Shown: positions 12,757 to 25,860, numbered from the stretch's first letter. The stretch: DNA of 64,000 nucleotides from Hetaerina americana (GCA_022747635.1 JAKTNV010000009.1:68346407-68410406); one strand, 5' to 3'. Made by a program: numbers and translations. Notes: generated by a model not told the origin, from the sequence alone.

Positions 12757-13985
12757 TTTGTTGCATAACGGTGCGGTGAATAAAGAGTTTTCGTAATTGA
12801 TTACCTTCTTTCTTTGCTTTTTTGACTAGTCAGTCGTCATTCATTCTAAGGTGGGGAAGAGCCACAATCATCACTTAATTCCATTAACCTTACTGTGTTG
12901 TATCAAGTAATTCTTTATACGGTCTATCATTGACTTTTAGAAAATAATTTCCTTTCAAGTGGCATCAATGTTTCTTAATTGGCTGTTTTAATTAGAGGTC
13001 CATTAATTTTCTTTGAGCAAAATAGTTACAGCTTGAGAATTAATTGCACTGAATTTTTCTTTGTTAAGTTTCTTACTATAGTCAGTTCAAATTTTCTATA
13101 TTCTGTTACAATATTGGAGGGAAAAATTGTTCTCATCCCGTTAATACGATGTTTAAATTCTTCTTTCTTCCTCAAGTCACGTCTTGTCTTGAGGCTGATT
13201 TTTCAAAACGTAATTTAAAAGATTTTCCTAAAGTGTGTAATAATATTCCATTCGTCATCAATTTCGCAATCTCTTTTTTCCATCCTGGAGTATTTTCTCC
13301 TATTTCTCTTCATTTTAAGTTCTTAATTGTTGTATTTAGAATTATCATAAAACATTTCCTATTGGACTCCTTCCATGAAATTCATTTAAAAGTTATCATA
13401 GAATGTATGACAGAGTTTTTATGTATTTTTTTCTATTCTAGTTACTTTACCTTCTTTATCATATTCTGCTACAAAAACCTAGGCAGGTTTTTGAAATAAT
13501 TCCATCATAGGTAAAGGTAAAATTCCAATAAAAACCTAAATAGTAATACTATAAAAGATAAGTTCGAGAAATATCAATTGAAAAATTTACTTTAGGACAT
13601 GTTACTTATTTATTGATACTGCAAGTAGAATCTCAAACCCTAATTTCTACATGGACAAAATTTGGCAATTTATTAGTGCATAGTAAAATAAAACATTACA
13701 GTCTCGCCGAATTCATTTTTTTGGAAGCATTAAGGTGATTTTTGCAATAATTGTTTAAATTAATGAATTTCTAAAATACGTATGCATTTATTAATGTTTC
13801 CAAAGTTAATAATTTCGCGAGTTGTTAATAAGAGAATTTTCTACATGTACAGTTTTGGGGGTTACTTAGATTTATGCACTTTTGATAACGTTCACCGCAT
13901 TTTCTCTTGATTATATTTTCTTTGATTAGAACGATTCTAGTGATAATTGCACGTAACAAATTGCGGTAATATTGGTAGAAGATTA
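12757..13985. other. AT-rich DNA without recognised features
   Basis: Unique sequence to the right of the tandem array. Open frames at 12979-13218 and 13149-13499 (plus) are low-complexity, rich in Phe, Ile and Leu, and overlap each other in different frames; they look like AT-rich chance frames. The opposite strand gives purine-rich, stop-filled translation that might be very old LINE sequence, but no motif is firm. Confidence 0.5.
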
Positions 13986-14026
13986 AAGTGACTAAATCAA
14001 TCGAAGCACCATCCCTCATGGGATTC

Positions 14027-14057
14027 GGCAGACGAAGACCTCACGTCTTCGTCTGCC
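14027..14057. repeat. perfect 13-bp fold-back at SINE edge
   Basis: GGCAGACGAAGAC (14027-14039), a 5-base loop CTCAC, then its exact reverse complement GTCTTCGTCTGCC (14045-14057). The right arm belongs to the SINE body, because the same stretch (with CCTCGTCTGCC) occurs in the SINE at 41671-41745. The left arm is therefore an inverted copy added at the SINE's 5' edge. Confidence 0.9.
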
Positions 14058-14150
14058 GACTCAAGGCACGCGGGTTCGGTTCCCGAGGTTCCAGTGGTGA
14101 GTTTTCCTCTACCCAGGGAATGGATATTTTTGTATGGGTGTACTGTGCAG
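14045..14150 (+). mobile_element. tRNA-derived SINE fragment
   Basis: Contains an RNA polymerase III B-box-like sequence GGTTCGGTTCC (14073-14083) inside CACGCGGGTTCGGTTCCCG, followed by a non-tRNA tail (GGTGAGTTTTCCTCTACCCA). The segment CGTCTGCCGACTC before the B box matches CGTCTGCCAACTC in the minus-strand SINE at 41671-41745, so both belong to one family. No A box is visible upstream; the element appears 5'-truncated and ends in the fold-back. End point approximate. Confidence 0.62.
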
Positions 14151-14639
14151 GGGTTGTAGCTTGTAATAGGTAGGGGTTAGATGGAAGAAAGGCTGATGCC
14201 CTTTCCATCTTTAGCCTAAAACCTTATTGAAGATTTTAAGTAAAAAGATGGAAAAGGCGTTTAATGGACTGATTCGTAGAATATAAGAAGGTAGGTAGAT
14301 GAAAGAAAAGGAGGGAGAAACCTGGCCAAGCTTTCATCAGATATGAGGCAGATCTCATTGCATTTTATAAAAAGGGCCGCCCATATGCGTCTTCAATTAT
14401 TGAAATAGTTTAATCCCGACCTGCACGTTGCAAAATGCTCAGGTTGAGAGCGGACAATTAAGAATCTGAATAGGCAATATTAGGAAAAGAAATAGGAGAG
14501 GGGTGAACCTTAAGACTTGCGGAGGATGAAAAAGGTTAAATGAACAAATAGAAAAATAAATGAGAAAGTACTAGCACTTTTAAAAGGAAAGCAAGATGGA
14601 TACAGAGAATTTTGAGTTGAAGTGTGGTACTGAAGAAAA

Positions 14640-16420
14640 GATAGAATAGAGAACGTTAGCTATCGTCACGTTTCGGCGACCATGTTCCCGTATATGGAAT
14701 ACCCATTATCCTTGTCAAAGTATGAAGAAGTGGTCACCTCCTCACTAAATGTCCTTTCCATCAATTCTCTCTTCCTTGTGAAACGCCTAACGACATTTTC
14801 TCCTTCTATCCCCATTCCTCCTTATTTGGCCATTTTGGTCCAAAAAACGCCCGAAACTGACAAACTATTCGACATGTTCTAGTTTTAGCTTTTAAATTTT
14901 AACGTGTATCTTACTCCGTTAACTTTTGGAATGCCCATTAACCCTTTTTATATTTGCACTTATTTTCATTCCATAACTGTCGCAATTTTTCAATGGCCTC
15001 AGCAATTCATTTAACCATTTGACTGACTGGCACACTAATGCTTGCAAACCTGATTGTTTTGGTAATTGCCAGTCGAACTGCATTACTATTTTCAGTTCAT
15101 CCCATATCTCCTTAACCACTTCCTCCGAATGCACATTAAACAGTACAAGTGATAATGGAACCCAGTCTTGCTTCTCTGTCTGACACTACCCATCCGGAAC
15201 TCTTCATCCCTCAATAGCACCTAAATGGTGGCGGATTATTCTCCTTACATTACAATATTCTCTTATTTTCTTGAATATATTCATCAATTCTACATAATTG
15301 ACATTATCAAACGCATTTACAAAATCTACAATACGGAAAATATTATGCTTGAGTTATATATATGCTTGAGCACTATATTTTTCTCAATCAGTGGCCATAT
15401 TTTTATACTGGCTTTATATCACCAATTATTCTCCCTATCCTACACCCAAACTGGTTATCCCCTTAAGTAATCATTTGCTTGCTATATATCCTCCAATCAA
15501 GGATTCAGAGGACCATTTCAGCTGCGAGTGAAATTAAACTTATTTCTCCGCAGCCCTCACTTTACCTTTTCTGGACTAACCCAGATGTGACCAAGTCTTC
15601 AGAAACTGAGAGACTCTGTGGCCCGCATTTTTCTAAGCCTTTTATTCTTTTGTGGAAATGTTGTTTACTCTCGGATTTTCTATTTCAATTCCCTTAATTC
15701 TCATTCCATGTCGCTATCAGGTATACCTGGAGCTAAGCTACCCTCATCTACGTCAAACGCTCTTTATGCCTAACCTTATTGGATTAAGTTTTAACCATAT
15801 AACTCTTCTATATATTTTCTTCCATCTATCGTGACTATTAATTGGTTCAATAAATATTTCCTGACTTATTTTTGGTCGACAAAAATGTTTCCTTCTAAAT
15901 TCCATAATATCTAAATATTCCTTTTAACACAAAAATGTCACCTTTGCAACCTTCTTTGGCAATTCTTTGCTGCTATACCGGAATCTCCAATCTCACTCGT
16001 TACCCTCTCATACCTTCGTAATTGGTCCGCTCCAGTTCCTGAACCAAGACAAATTCCAACCGTTTTGCTTTTACATCTACTATGTAGTAATATTTTCTCC
16101 GTTCCTGGGTTAATGTTAGCCACACTTCTTTTTACATTTGTAATCAATATTATTAGTAACCCTTGCCGGCACTCTTCCCCTCCGCTGAATATACTCTATA
16201 CATCTATCACTTTAGTCATCTCTGCTATGCTTACATCTAAACCTTACACGTCCCTAAAGCATCTCTTTTCCTTTTTCCATCTCTATTTCCATTATAAATA
16301 GTCTAGCCTCAGTATTGTTCTTACATTCTTTTTCTAACTACTTTGGTCGTTTCCTCAGTGTTCTGCTCTGCTGCTGTCGATTTTGCATTACAAGGATTTT
16401 GTGAGATGACTACCGCAGAA
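14640..16420 (-). pseudogene. degenerate APE-type LINE, copy C (minus strand)
   Basis: A decayed LINE of the same general family as copies A and D, read right to left. Reverse-transcriptase motif A appears as VNAFDNVNYVELM around 15325-15280. The block upstream of the active site, LSLVLFNVHSEEVVKEIWDEL (in two overlapping parts), lies near 15160-15085. The position expected for F/YADD reads SGLQALVCQS, so both aspartates are gone. LNELLRPLKNCDSYGMKI (about 15015-14960) matches the block just after the active site, and AFHKEERIDGKDI (about 14790-14745) matches the region after the RT core. The farther upstream part to 16420 is too broken to assign. Stops and frameshifts throughout. Confidence 0.72.
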
Positions 16421-16682
16421 GCCTTGCCACCCCCACTTGAGGGGTCGACGCATGGACGATCAGACGATCATACAAGGTCAAGAATAATAGAAACTGTGTG
16501 TTTTGTGGCACGCATGGTCTGACGTTGCACGATAGCTTTCCCTACTTACCCGTTTTCTATTGCGTCCTCGTCTATTTCTCCTGTGGTGGGCATAACAGCT
16601 CCCTAACGCCCTCTCCGGGCCATTGAATTGGGGCACTTGGCTGAATAAACCCCCCATAGATTCCAGTGTCATTTACGTTTCA

Positions 16683-16750
16683 TCGATAGCTCAAGTAGTA
16701 AGAGCATCGGTCCAGCAACTGAAGAGATCCGTGGTTGACAAGGAAGTATA
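16683..16750 (+). mobile_element. tRNA-like SINE head or tRNA pseudogene
   Basis: ATAGCTCAAGTAGTAAGAGC (16686-16705) matches an A box and D arm (TAGCTCAG.GGTAGAGC type). About 40 bases later, ATCCGTGGTTGACAAGG occupies the T-arm and B-box position, but the GGTTCGANNCC consensus is damaged (GGTTGACAAGG). It cannot be a functional tRNA gene. Likely a SINE head or tRNA-derived relic. Confidence 0.5.
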
Positions 16751-19700
16751 TTTTCACTTGTTTTCGGCTTGAATACGTCTTTCCCAACTGTCCTGTTTTT
16801 GTCATTTATTTGTGTTTCTACCACTTTTCCTTATGTCTATATCCGTGTTTACGAATATTTTGTATGCCATATGGCGGGTTTTCGTGTTTGAATACATATT
16901 CTATACATATAAACCCACAAATATACCCTTTTTTAGAAATTTATGACAAAAATTATCTAGAAGTCAAATATTTTGCGTTTTGAGACAGCACTGAATTTAT
17001 TTCATGATTAAGTTTAAGATTAATTGACTGATGCATTGTTTGAAGTTCTCAGGTTTTCAGTCATGCATAGGAGTTCAGGATAAAAATTTCTAACTTATTG
17101 CCACACCATAGTAAAGATAGACTCAATATATGGAACACAAATGTGTAAATATAAAGCTCAGAGTAAGCTTTAAAAGGCTAAGTGCATAAGAACTTGAAAA
17201 TATTGTTCGAAACGGAAATCATCTTGGATGACTAAACAATCAATCACTTAATCTTGGCCTCCTCCAGAATACTCCACCAATGATATCCAGCCCGTAGAAC
17301 AGGACACCAAATCCGGATACCAATACATCGCTTTTCACTTCATTAAATCCTTGAATCCTGGGGCATACTTCTTCCTCCATCTGACTGTAGCACCATCTCA
17401 CACGTGGGAATAGTTTGATAAAAGAAGTCTTCCCTACCTAATTAGGCGACCGGTCCGCCCTTACAAGTACCCTAAAATGTTGATTACTTGACGACTTTAT
17501 GATAATTTTACAATTGTGCCGGCAAATGGCTATATTCTACATCAAATTATCCTTGTAAACGTCTAGTGGTCGGTGAGATAGGTTGACGTACTTTTGGTTG
17601 ATATTATTTTTGCAGTTATGATACCTCTAGTGCTCTCTTGAACGCAATAAATGTAAATGGGAATAATAACTGGTTATGTTGTGTGTCCGGGCATATTTGC
17701 GACATTAGAAGAAAAATCTGCAAAATGTAGACAGGTCTCGCGAAAACCGCTCTTCCATATCAGCCGAGTTTCTCCAGTGATAAGTGGATTAGGATCTCGA
17801 GACATTGACAGGAATGTAGGGATCGATAGATTAAAAAAAATAAATAGACCAATAGATATGAAACAGTCTTGGAGAAACATTGGTCGGCTTACAGTGGTGA
17901 AACAGTGTGTTAGAATTAAAATCACTGAATTTGAGCGCAATTAAATGATATGAGCAGGATGAGGAACAAATGGCTAAAAGGCCACATTGGCAGATATTTG
18001 GAGAATATTATATCAAATTATGATCAATATAAAAGATTAATGAATACAAAAAACACCAATAATAAAAATAATCAGGAGGGATGGTCAGATAGCCTGGAAA
18101 TCCACGATTAATTATGAGAACGTGGTAAAGATGGAGAGCAGGTAACTTTGAGGTTTATAAAGTTGGCCGAATCTATAAATCATATTTCAGCCGTCGTTGT
18201 CCATTATTATATATTTTGTCCCTCCTGTTTCATTCAAGTGTGATAATTATAGTTTTTCTCCTAAATTTCAGGAAGAATTACAAAAACGATACTAAGGTAT
18301 TTTTTTCCATGCTAATATGAACCATTTAACCTTAAGATAATATTTCAAGGGACAAAATAAACACAATATAAATTATAAAATAAGTATTTTGATTAGATCT
18401 TCAATTATTGAAGGCCGATTTTGAATAGACACCGTCGGCAATACGATTCATTCCTTTTCTTCTCTCGCACAGACTCTTAATTCCGCATTCTTATACCCCC
18501 TGCATAGTTCAACATGCTTATTCTTACCCTGCAGTTTATCACAGCTCTCTCTTCAGATACAGTCTGCCATATTTAATCCCGAATAAAAATGCTCTACATC
18601 CACCTTTCTTACCACCTTCAAATCTCTACCAGCAATCTTCTCTCTTCCTTTACCATAAAGTAGCTAGTAAATCTTCCTCTTTTTATTATTCTCTTTCTTA
18701 ATTAAATAACTCTAAAAAAGTATCACTTAACAGGAAATAAATCACTACCTATCACCTTGTTTCATGGATTATCCTTCTGCGCCATAAAATAAAACTATAT
18801 AAAGAGTGAAGTTATACAAATATCTTCAATTTTAACCTTACCAACTTTGTGAAACCTTTGAGTAGGTTGACTATGAACCACAACTTAAGAACCTTTTTCT
18901 TTATATTTAACTCTAGGTTAGAAAGTGTCTCAGATCAAACTTTTTCATTTGCCAAATCCGTATCCATGTGGAGAACACGCTACGCATATCCCCACTTATC
19001 TCCGTATCTTTATAAGTTGTAATGTGAGATCTCTCAAGGAGAATAATTAGCCGATTATTTGGATTACTCCATCCCCTTTGATCATTATGGATGATGACGG
19101 AAATGCCTTATTCATTTTTTGAAATGTTGACGTATGGTTACAATGGCAAAAATCCGGGTCAATTTGTCTTTTTTAGAAAGTTTAAAGTTTTTATTTCTAC
19201 TTATGTCGCCAATTTACCGTTTATGAAACCATGGCGATTCCTCTGAAATTTAAATTTATTTTTGTGAATATGGTTTTATATCACCGAGTTTAAATTTTTC
19301 GAAGAGAGTTAAATATCCAATAGTTTTGAGAGAAAAATAAGCGATGTTGTATTTATTTGGCAGTAGAATTATAGCGAATCGGTTACTATTACATCCATTC
19401 AGAGAATATTCTCCGGCCATGGCAACCCTAGCAAAACTCAACCCACTGAGTTCAAAACGCACTTTTTTGTCTCAACTATTGCAGAGGTATGCTATCGCAA
19501 AAGATGTGATTCTCACATTAGATGAATCTACTCTCTCATTTAGTTAAAGACAGTCAACCCAAATTTACTCTCTCTGTAAACGAAATTCATGACGGAGAGA
19601 AACAATTCACGAATCAAAACAATGTGTTGAACTAGATATATTATCAAATATAAATCACAGATAACGATCAATGCCTACCAGCTAAATACTATATTTAGTA

Positions 19701-22700
19701 GAAGATCTGAATGGCTCAGTCTGAATGTCGGGACCTTAACCCTAAAATCACGTTCAGTAAATACCTTTCGAAGACTTAAAAGTCTAAAAGAAAAACTTCG
19801 AAGAAATTTAAAATTCTTATGATATGCATGTAACCAGGTAACCGTTATGTTATTTCTTCTACGAATGAAACAGCAAAAAATAATACCCACACACCCTCAT
19901 AATGTAAATTAAAGGTGCATTATACTTAAAACATGTCTGGACTAACTTACATTGGCCTATTCTACGGAAAGCTTCTCAAAATTAAATCTTTGAAAGAAAT
20001 TCGTTGAATTCTAAAACGCAACCTTGTTAGAAAGACTCATATTTAACAGCCTCATATCCTTATTTTATCCCTGCTATCTCTCATCGGCCCTATTTTAACA
20101 CATCATGTGTTGATAGCCAGCAAATTTATCGTTTTTACGTGACGGGATACTATTCAATAAGAAACACTTGCGTCATTCCATGCCTTCATATAAATGTGTC
20201 ATACTTTGACAACTAGACCATTAGGTTTTTTCTAAACTTCAGAAAATAATGACTTATTAAAACGATCATTTGCTTGCGATATACTCCATCTGGAAATCTT
20301 ATAATTATTTATCCAGAAAGTGTGAACATAATTCAAGAACAAATTTTATTCCACAATCCATAATATAAATTAGGAGAAAATAGAAGAAATAACACGAATC
20401 CTGTCTCAACATAGTCAGATATCTGGTGGCTATATTGTATACTTATTCAATTTGGCAGATATTAACGATTTTGTAGATAAAACATTTGTCACATGTAATA
20501 GACTCAACCATTATCTAATTACAGCATTCAATTTTACAAGCAAATTTTATGTTTTTCTTCAATCAACCTATATAATCAAGTCCCTGCTTGTTAACCAAAT
20601 CATTATTTTTAACGTAAAATTTCCACATATCTCTCTTGTCAACCATTTTACTTACGGAAACTTTCCTCTTGTCCTCAAATGGCTACATAACATAATTCAA
20701 AAACAATATTTCATAGATTTCCCCCTTATACCCTTCTCATTCGGCGGTGACCAATCCTTCATGCCTCAGATATGGCCCACCTTCTCACCTTTCATCTTAT
20801 TTCTCAGGTCTTCCTTCTATTGGTAGCGAACAATATCTAAAATGCCTGCATTAATTGGGCTGTTTACCCCAAAATTCAATCTCCGTTACATTATATTTTA
20901 TTGCATTCTATACAAACCTCCTCTCCAAATTTTTCCTTTTTGTAATATTTGAGGAGTTAGGGGAATAAGACCTGTCTGCTTTATTATTGGAATAATTCCT
21001 TGTTTTTTGATTTTACTCAATATGCTAATCGAACTATTTCCATTCGTTATTATTTATTAAAATCCGAATGTAAAGATAGACAGTGTCAGGTGGTACACAA
21101 GTCCCAAGTAATCACTAAAGACAATATTGATAAAATTAGTCAGTAAGACAGAAGTACACTTAAAGGAAACTTCCAAAGACAAAACTCTTTCACAAAACAA
21201 GAAAATACCCATCGCATTAAACTCAATCAATAAACAAGAAAAAAAGATAAATTAAAGGCAATTTAGCTGTTACATATAATTTTACACCACTCATTAATGA
21301 AAGTATTGCATACATTCCGTACATCTTTTCTTAAAATATGCACTCTGTTGGAAAGGGCTTTCTACGTAGGAACACTCGTTCACATTTTGAAAAATTATTT
21401 TTTCATAAGTTAGCGCAACTCACCTTCTTTTCGAGTGAATAAATGTTGGTATTATTTATTATTCTTGTAAATATTTACAAAATTATATTCCATTTATGTT
21501 TCGTAAAAATTTTCCAGTTCATTCTAAATCAGAAGGTCACCTATTGAAGGAAGTAAATAGACAATATGCAACTTCTTTTGATCAATTTGATATCCTTTTT
21601 ACAATTTTAACAAACTATCGTTTTTTTATTCATCCCTATAAACTAGGTAAATAGTTGCGGCTCATTGATAATTCAAACGGACAAGTATCAGAAGAATGCT
21701 TTTCTCTTTTTTGGCATCGTCCCATTCAGTTAAAATAAGCGTGATAAATATCACTTGGTTTTTTAAAATACTAGAGAAAACGAATTCCCTCCAACAATTT
21801 TTGTGAGCATAAATCGAGAGTAATAGATCACTTGAGGTGAATAAAGCTACTTTCGGCTTGCTGGTGGTATACGGTGTCCTTTAAAACTTTACAAATCAGT
21901 ATTTTGTCTCTCTTTGGTGCATTTAATAAGGCTAGGTGCACGAGTATGTTTGACGGCAGCTGTCATCGACCGTTGCAGCGGATCTTTTCTCCGTCAAGGC
22001 ATTCGGCACTGCGGGCCGTTCAAATTTCCCGTTTGTGGGAGTAACGTGTAGAATATATATCTTTGTTTAGAGGTCCAAATACTATGTCTTTCATTCATCT
22101 ATACTGTTCTCGCGTATCACAACATTGTACGTTTCGTGCAACTGGAACACAAGTTATGATAGATGCGAGCAAGCTGAAATCGAATAATAAAAATTATTGG
22201 AAGAAAATATGTTTTTAACTATACACTTACTATTTCAAAATAAACACCTTTTTTAACAGAAAATAATTGCGAACAAGGCTTTAGACTATAATTCCATTGT
22301 AATTTGAAGATCTTTTACAAGATATAATAAGAAGTTCAATTATTATTTAAGAAACATCTAGAAATACGAACAATGAAATGACGTGAAAAGAATATGATAA
22401 AATGGAAAATATAACTCAATTCCTCGTAGAAAAATCCTTTTTTTTCCTCGACCAATATTAGAATCAACCAAAATTGCTTATGCAAGTTTGCTATTTGCAA
22501 TTACTGTGGAATGAATGTTTAGCATTGAATATAGAGAATTGAAAATTCCTTAGTTTTTTATTTAAAACAGATTATTTAAAATAGTAATAATATATTTTAC
22601 GGTCTATCAATTATAGGAAACGAAAAAATGACGGTGCCCTTGGAAAAAGTTAGCGAGTGAGGTTTTTTGATTTTAAATTGATGAATAAATACTATAATTT

Positions 22701-23330
22701 TGAGCTATTCCTCGTTAAATGTCAAAAAATCAGGGAAACGTTTCATTATTTAGTCATTTAAGAAATAAGTTGACTGAAATTTCCCATAATCAGACCTTGC
22801 GTTGTATTTTGGTAATATTTCATCAACTGAGAAGAATTTATCAAGGCTTTATTTGCAGGTATTCGGATTCCGCAATATGCCAGAAAATGCATAGAATTTA
22901 TGAAGCTAATGTTTCTTTTCTTTATAATATTATCCTGCTGTCTTAGGTTTTAAAGGAGTTATTAATTAGAAATAATTAGGAATTTCAATGGCATCGTGGA
23001 TTAAAAGTGCTTAAAATTATAACCGAATCTCATGGAACAAATTTTTTTTTCATTATTATACCATTTTAATGGCATTTAATGATTGAATTAAATATCTTAT
23101 GAGAATAAAGACTGAAAATGACGTTTTGGACACATATTTTCAAAAACGATTTGCATCAAATGTCTAAGAATAGTTTAGTGATCATGAAATATTCTTTTAG
23201 AAAATACTGACGGTGAAGGGAAAAAAATTAAACAGTTTTAACCCCCAAAATTTATATATGCAGGATGTTCCCCTGAAATATATTCTCAAAAAATTTTCGG
23301 AAATTATAAATAAGCCAATGCATGTTATAT
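16751..23330. other. AT-rich DNA without recognised features
   Basis: No confident gene, RNA or transposon. Overlapping open frames on both strands at 17657-17944 are unmatched and, being on both strands at once, unconvincing. An open frame at 20452-20826 (plus) is hydrophobic and low-complexity, typical of AT-rich chance frames. A short GC-richer patch near 21940-22040 (GACGGCAGCTGTCATCGACC, later CACTGCGGGCCG) is unexplained. Confidence 0.5.
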
Positions 23331-23339
23331 AAACGTCCG

Positions 23340-24260
23340 TTTGTGCATATACTTCGGCGTGTTTCTCTGCAGCGCTATTTTTCCCTCCACCCCACAGGGA
23401 CGAAGCATCCTTGCATTGAATTATTGGCTCATATCTCAAGCGATTGGGAAGGAGGAGGAACTCCGGGTGATTCATTCAGGCGGCCGAGCCCTCCATGCAG
23501 ATACCCCGCCGTCGGAACGTCACCTTTTATGGATGCTGGACTTCAATCGAACGGAAAGTGGCAAGCCATGCCCCCTCCCCCTCCGTCCAGGACCCCCGCC
23601 TCCGCACTGACCCAAGCCACCACCGCCTACGCCACTTTTTGCCCTGCCTCCTCCTCTCCCTCTCGCTGAGCGTAGGAATGACACGGAGGAAGGCAAAGGA
23701 TGTCACAGCTCAGTACGTGCAGCGATCAAAAGTCCTTGTTCTATAATGGTCATTCGATTTGCTATCAACGGGCTGGCCCGAAGGCCTTGCAAAAAGGAGT
23801 GATGTGGAGCGCGGTCAGGCACCAAGGGGGAAGGGGTAGAAGAATGGGAGGAGATGCCTAAGGATGGGGGAGTGGACGCCAAGGGGACGATTTGAGGGTG
23901 AGGGGCGTGTTGGAAGGTAATGGCTGCAGAGAAGATCTCGGTGAATTCATCCACGGATTATTGAATAACAGTTTTTTTCCTCGGAAAAAAACACCATCCG
24001 GGAGGGTCATTTTTGGCGTTTTTTCCATCGAAGCGGGAAGAAAAAAACGGTCGACTTTTGTTTTTTGTGTGATGAGTTCCCAAGTAGTCGACGAGCTGGC
24101 AGTAATTCCGCTGCCCCTCTCGATTCATTAGGCAGAAGGAAGTCGATAATTGGATTTACTGCAACTGATGGCGCTTTCCTTAAATCACAGCCAAAGCATT
24201 ATATCGGAAGGAGGCAGCACATATCACTTTGCACCGGCCAGGCCACGTATATTACCTAAA
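23340..24260. other. GC-rich block
   Basis: A marked rise in GC over about 0.9 kb, with pyrimidine-rich runs such as CCCCCTCCCCCTCCGTCCAG near 23570-23590 and a purine-rich stretch at 23820-23920. Several overlapping frames are open on both strands (for example 23322-23669, 23495-23746 and 23703-23954), as GC-rich DNA with few stops would allow; none gives a recognisable domain. It could be a promoter-proximal region, a 5' exon or a regulatory element of an unseen gene. I cannot decide from sequence alone. Confidence 0.4.
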
Positions 24261-25160
24261 GTGGGATGGATTTCTCTTTGCTCATGCCTGCACATTTACG
24301 TGCGAAATTAAATCAAATGTTACTTTTATTATTAAGTGAACGCGTCTCTGCAAAGCAAACGCCTGAATTCGCTCAACAACTTGTCTCCTTATTTTTCGCT
24401 CCCAAGACGATTTCTCAGGACTTTTATTAAAAAAAGCAAAAGATATTTGAAAACACATTTTGATGATAAATTCGAGTTTGAGCATGCTTCATTTAGTAAA
24501 AGAGAGTCCAATATTTCTGCCGTCTTCCTATTTCTCAATAGTTCTTAATACAAAATTTTGAGGAAGAATGCAATGAACCTTTTATTAACCTTAATATAAT
24601 TATTTTTGATTTTTAGTTTTTGCGGCATTGTAAATTCACACTTGATTTCTCATACCAATTTTGAAAAAAATGTTTTTCATATCTCTACGCTTTTAAGTAA
24701 ACACTTCTTCGGAGAGACGAAAGAACCAAGGAATCAGGCAGGTTTATCGGCGATTGATGAATGAAGAATTATGAATGTTAATAGTATATTTAGAGGATTT
24801 AGGTACGTAAAAACAAAACGCAGTATTCGTCAAATACGTAGTAGAAAATAAATCTTTGTCTAAATGATGGAGAAATTCCACCGGGTAACGGCTTAAACAA
24901 CATCAAAATATGAGAAATAAATTTCATGTGTAAAAGAAGGGAGTAGCAATATTAAAAGTAAGATAATAGACTATAATTCTATTGCAAAATCTTAGCGAAT
25001 CAGTGATCATGAAAATCAGAAAAAGTAAAATTTACCTACTTCGAATGATGATAAATGGCGTTGTGTAACTAGAAAAATTGGCTATGGCCACCATTTGTCC
25101 ATATAATATCCTCGTTAAATTTATGAAACTGTGATAATAATAAAAAGTCATCTTTGTAAG
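24261..25160. other. AT-rich DNA without recognised features
   Basis: Simple AT-rich sequence. Short frames near 24282-24548 overlap on both strands and carry no recognisable motif. Confidence 0.5.
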
Positions 25161-25165
25161 TAAAA

Positions 25166-25860
25166 TTAACTTAAATATGCCAGATGTATAAACCGAAGTT
25201 CCCAACTTATGGTGTGGCTTGAAAGGTGATAGTTGACTTCATTTAATATCAAGCCCAAGGTCGCGTGAAATTTGCGCAACATAATAGGGGGCGATTCTTT
25301 TTCCTGAACTCCCTGTGGTTTCCAAATAATATTTGCTACTTCAGGAGTCATAAAGATTGTTTCAAAATGATCGCAACCACTGGTATTATCCAGAATTGAA
25401 ACCGGTCCTCCCATTATTATATTACCCGGCCTCGATTAATTATTCTGCCTCCATATATACTGTACTATCTCGTTCAAAGTATACGAGTATACAGAAATTG
25501 AAAGCGATAAGTTGAAACTTCAGAAAAGAGCATTGCATTTTTCTATCATAAAAAAAGTTGACAGGCACCGTTATGGTACAACATAGGTTACTAGAAGCTC
25601 CAATTTTGACAACAGCATCTAATGTTAGATCATGGCAACAACCAGATGTTTGAATGATGTGAAGATTTGTAGGGAAACTTAGGAGGATTTCCCATTTAAT
25701 GTTGTACTCAATCATTTGTTTGCACGCGTCGTTTGCCGGACTGTCTTTTTTATTAAATACACTTGTTTTAGCACAGTGATTGATGATAAGTGCAGTATAT
25801 AATACCAAATTCACTACTTTTGGTGCTTTAGAAACGCTAACTATTCGTGAAAGACTGCGG
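25166..25860 (-). CDS. pair of adjacent open frames, unknown product
   Basis: Two minus-strand frames in close succession. The upstream one (25440 to about 25860) runs without an ATG at its start and includes APKVVNLVLYTALII, a short hydrophobic stretch, then several cysteines (NHCAKTS, SGCCHDLTLDAVVKIG, SNLCCTITVP). The downstream one (25166-25414) starts with ATG, contains TSGCDHFETIFMTPEVANII and KPQGVQEKESPPIML, and ends LAYLS. Only 25 bases separate them, so this could be one coding region split by a frameshift, two exons, or a decayed element. Codon composition looks less AT-random than the surroundings. I recognise no domain. A real gene would need splice or transcript support. Confidence 0.25.

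Noticed and set aside
13149..13499. 116-codon frame rich in Phe, Ile and Leu
   Set aside because: Low complexity, overlaps another frame, no motif; typical of AT-rich DNA.
16683..16750. Functional tRNA gene
   Set aside because: The B box is damaged and the anticodon and acceptor arms do not pair as in a real tRNA.
20452..20826. 124-codon hydrophobic frame
   Set aside because: No domain, no ATG at the start, and composition expected of AT-rich chance sequence.
23322..23746. Several overlapping Pro/Ser-rich frames
   Set aside because: Multiple frames on both strands are open together because the block is GC-rich; none can be preferred.
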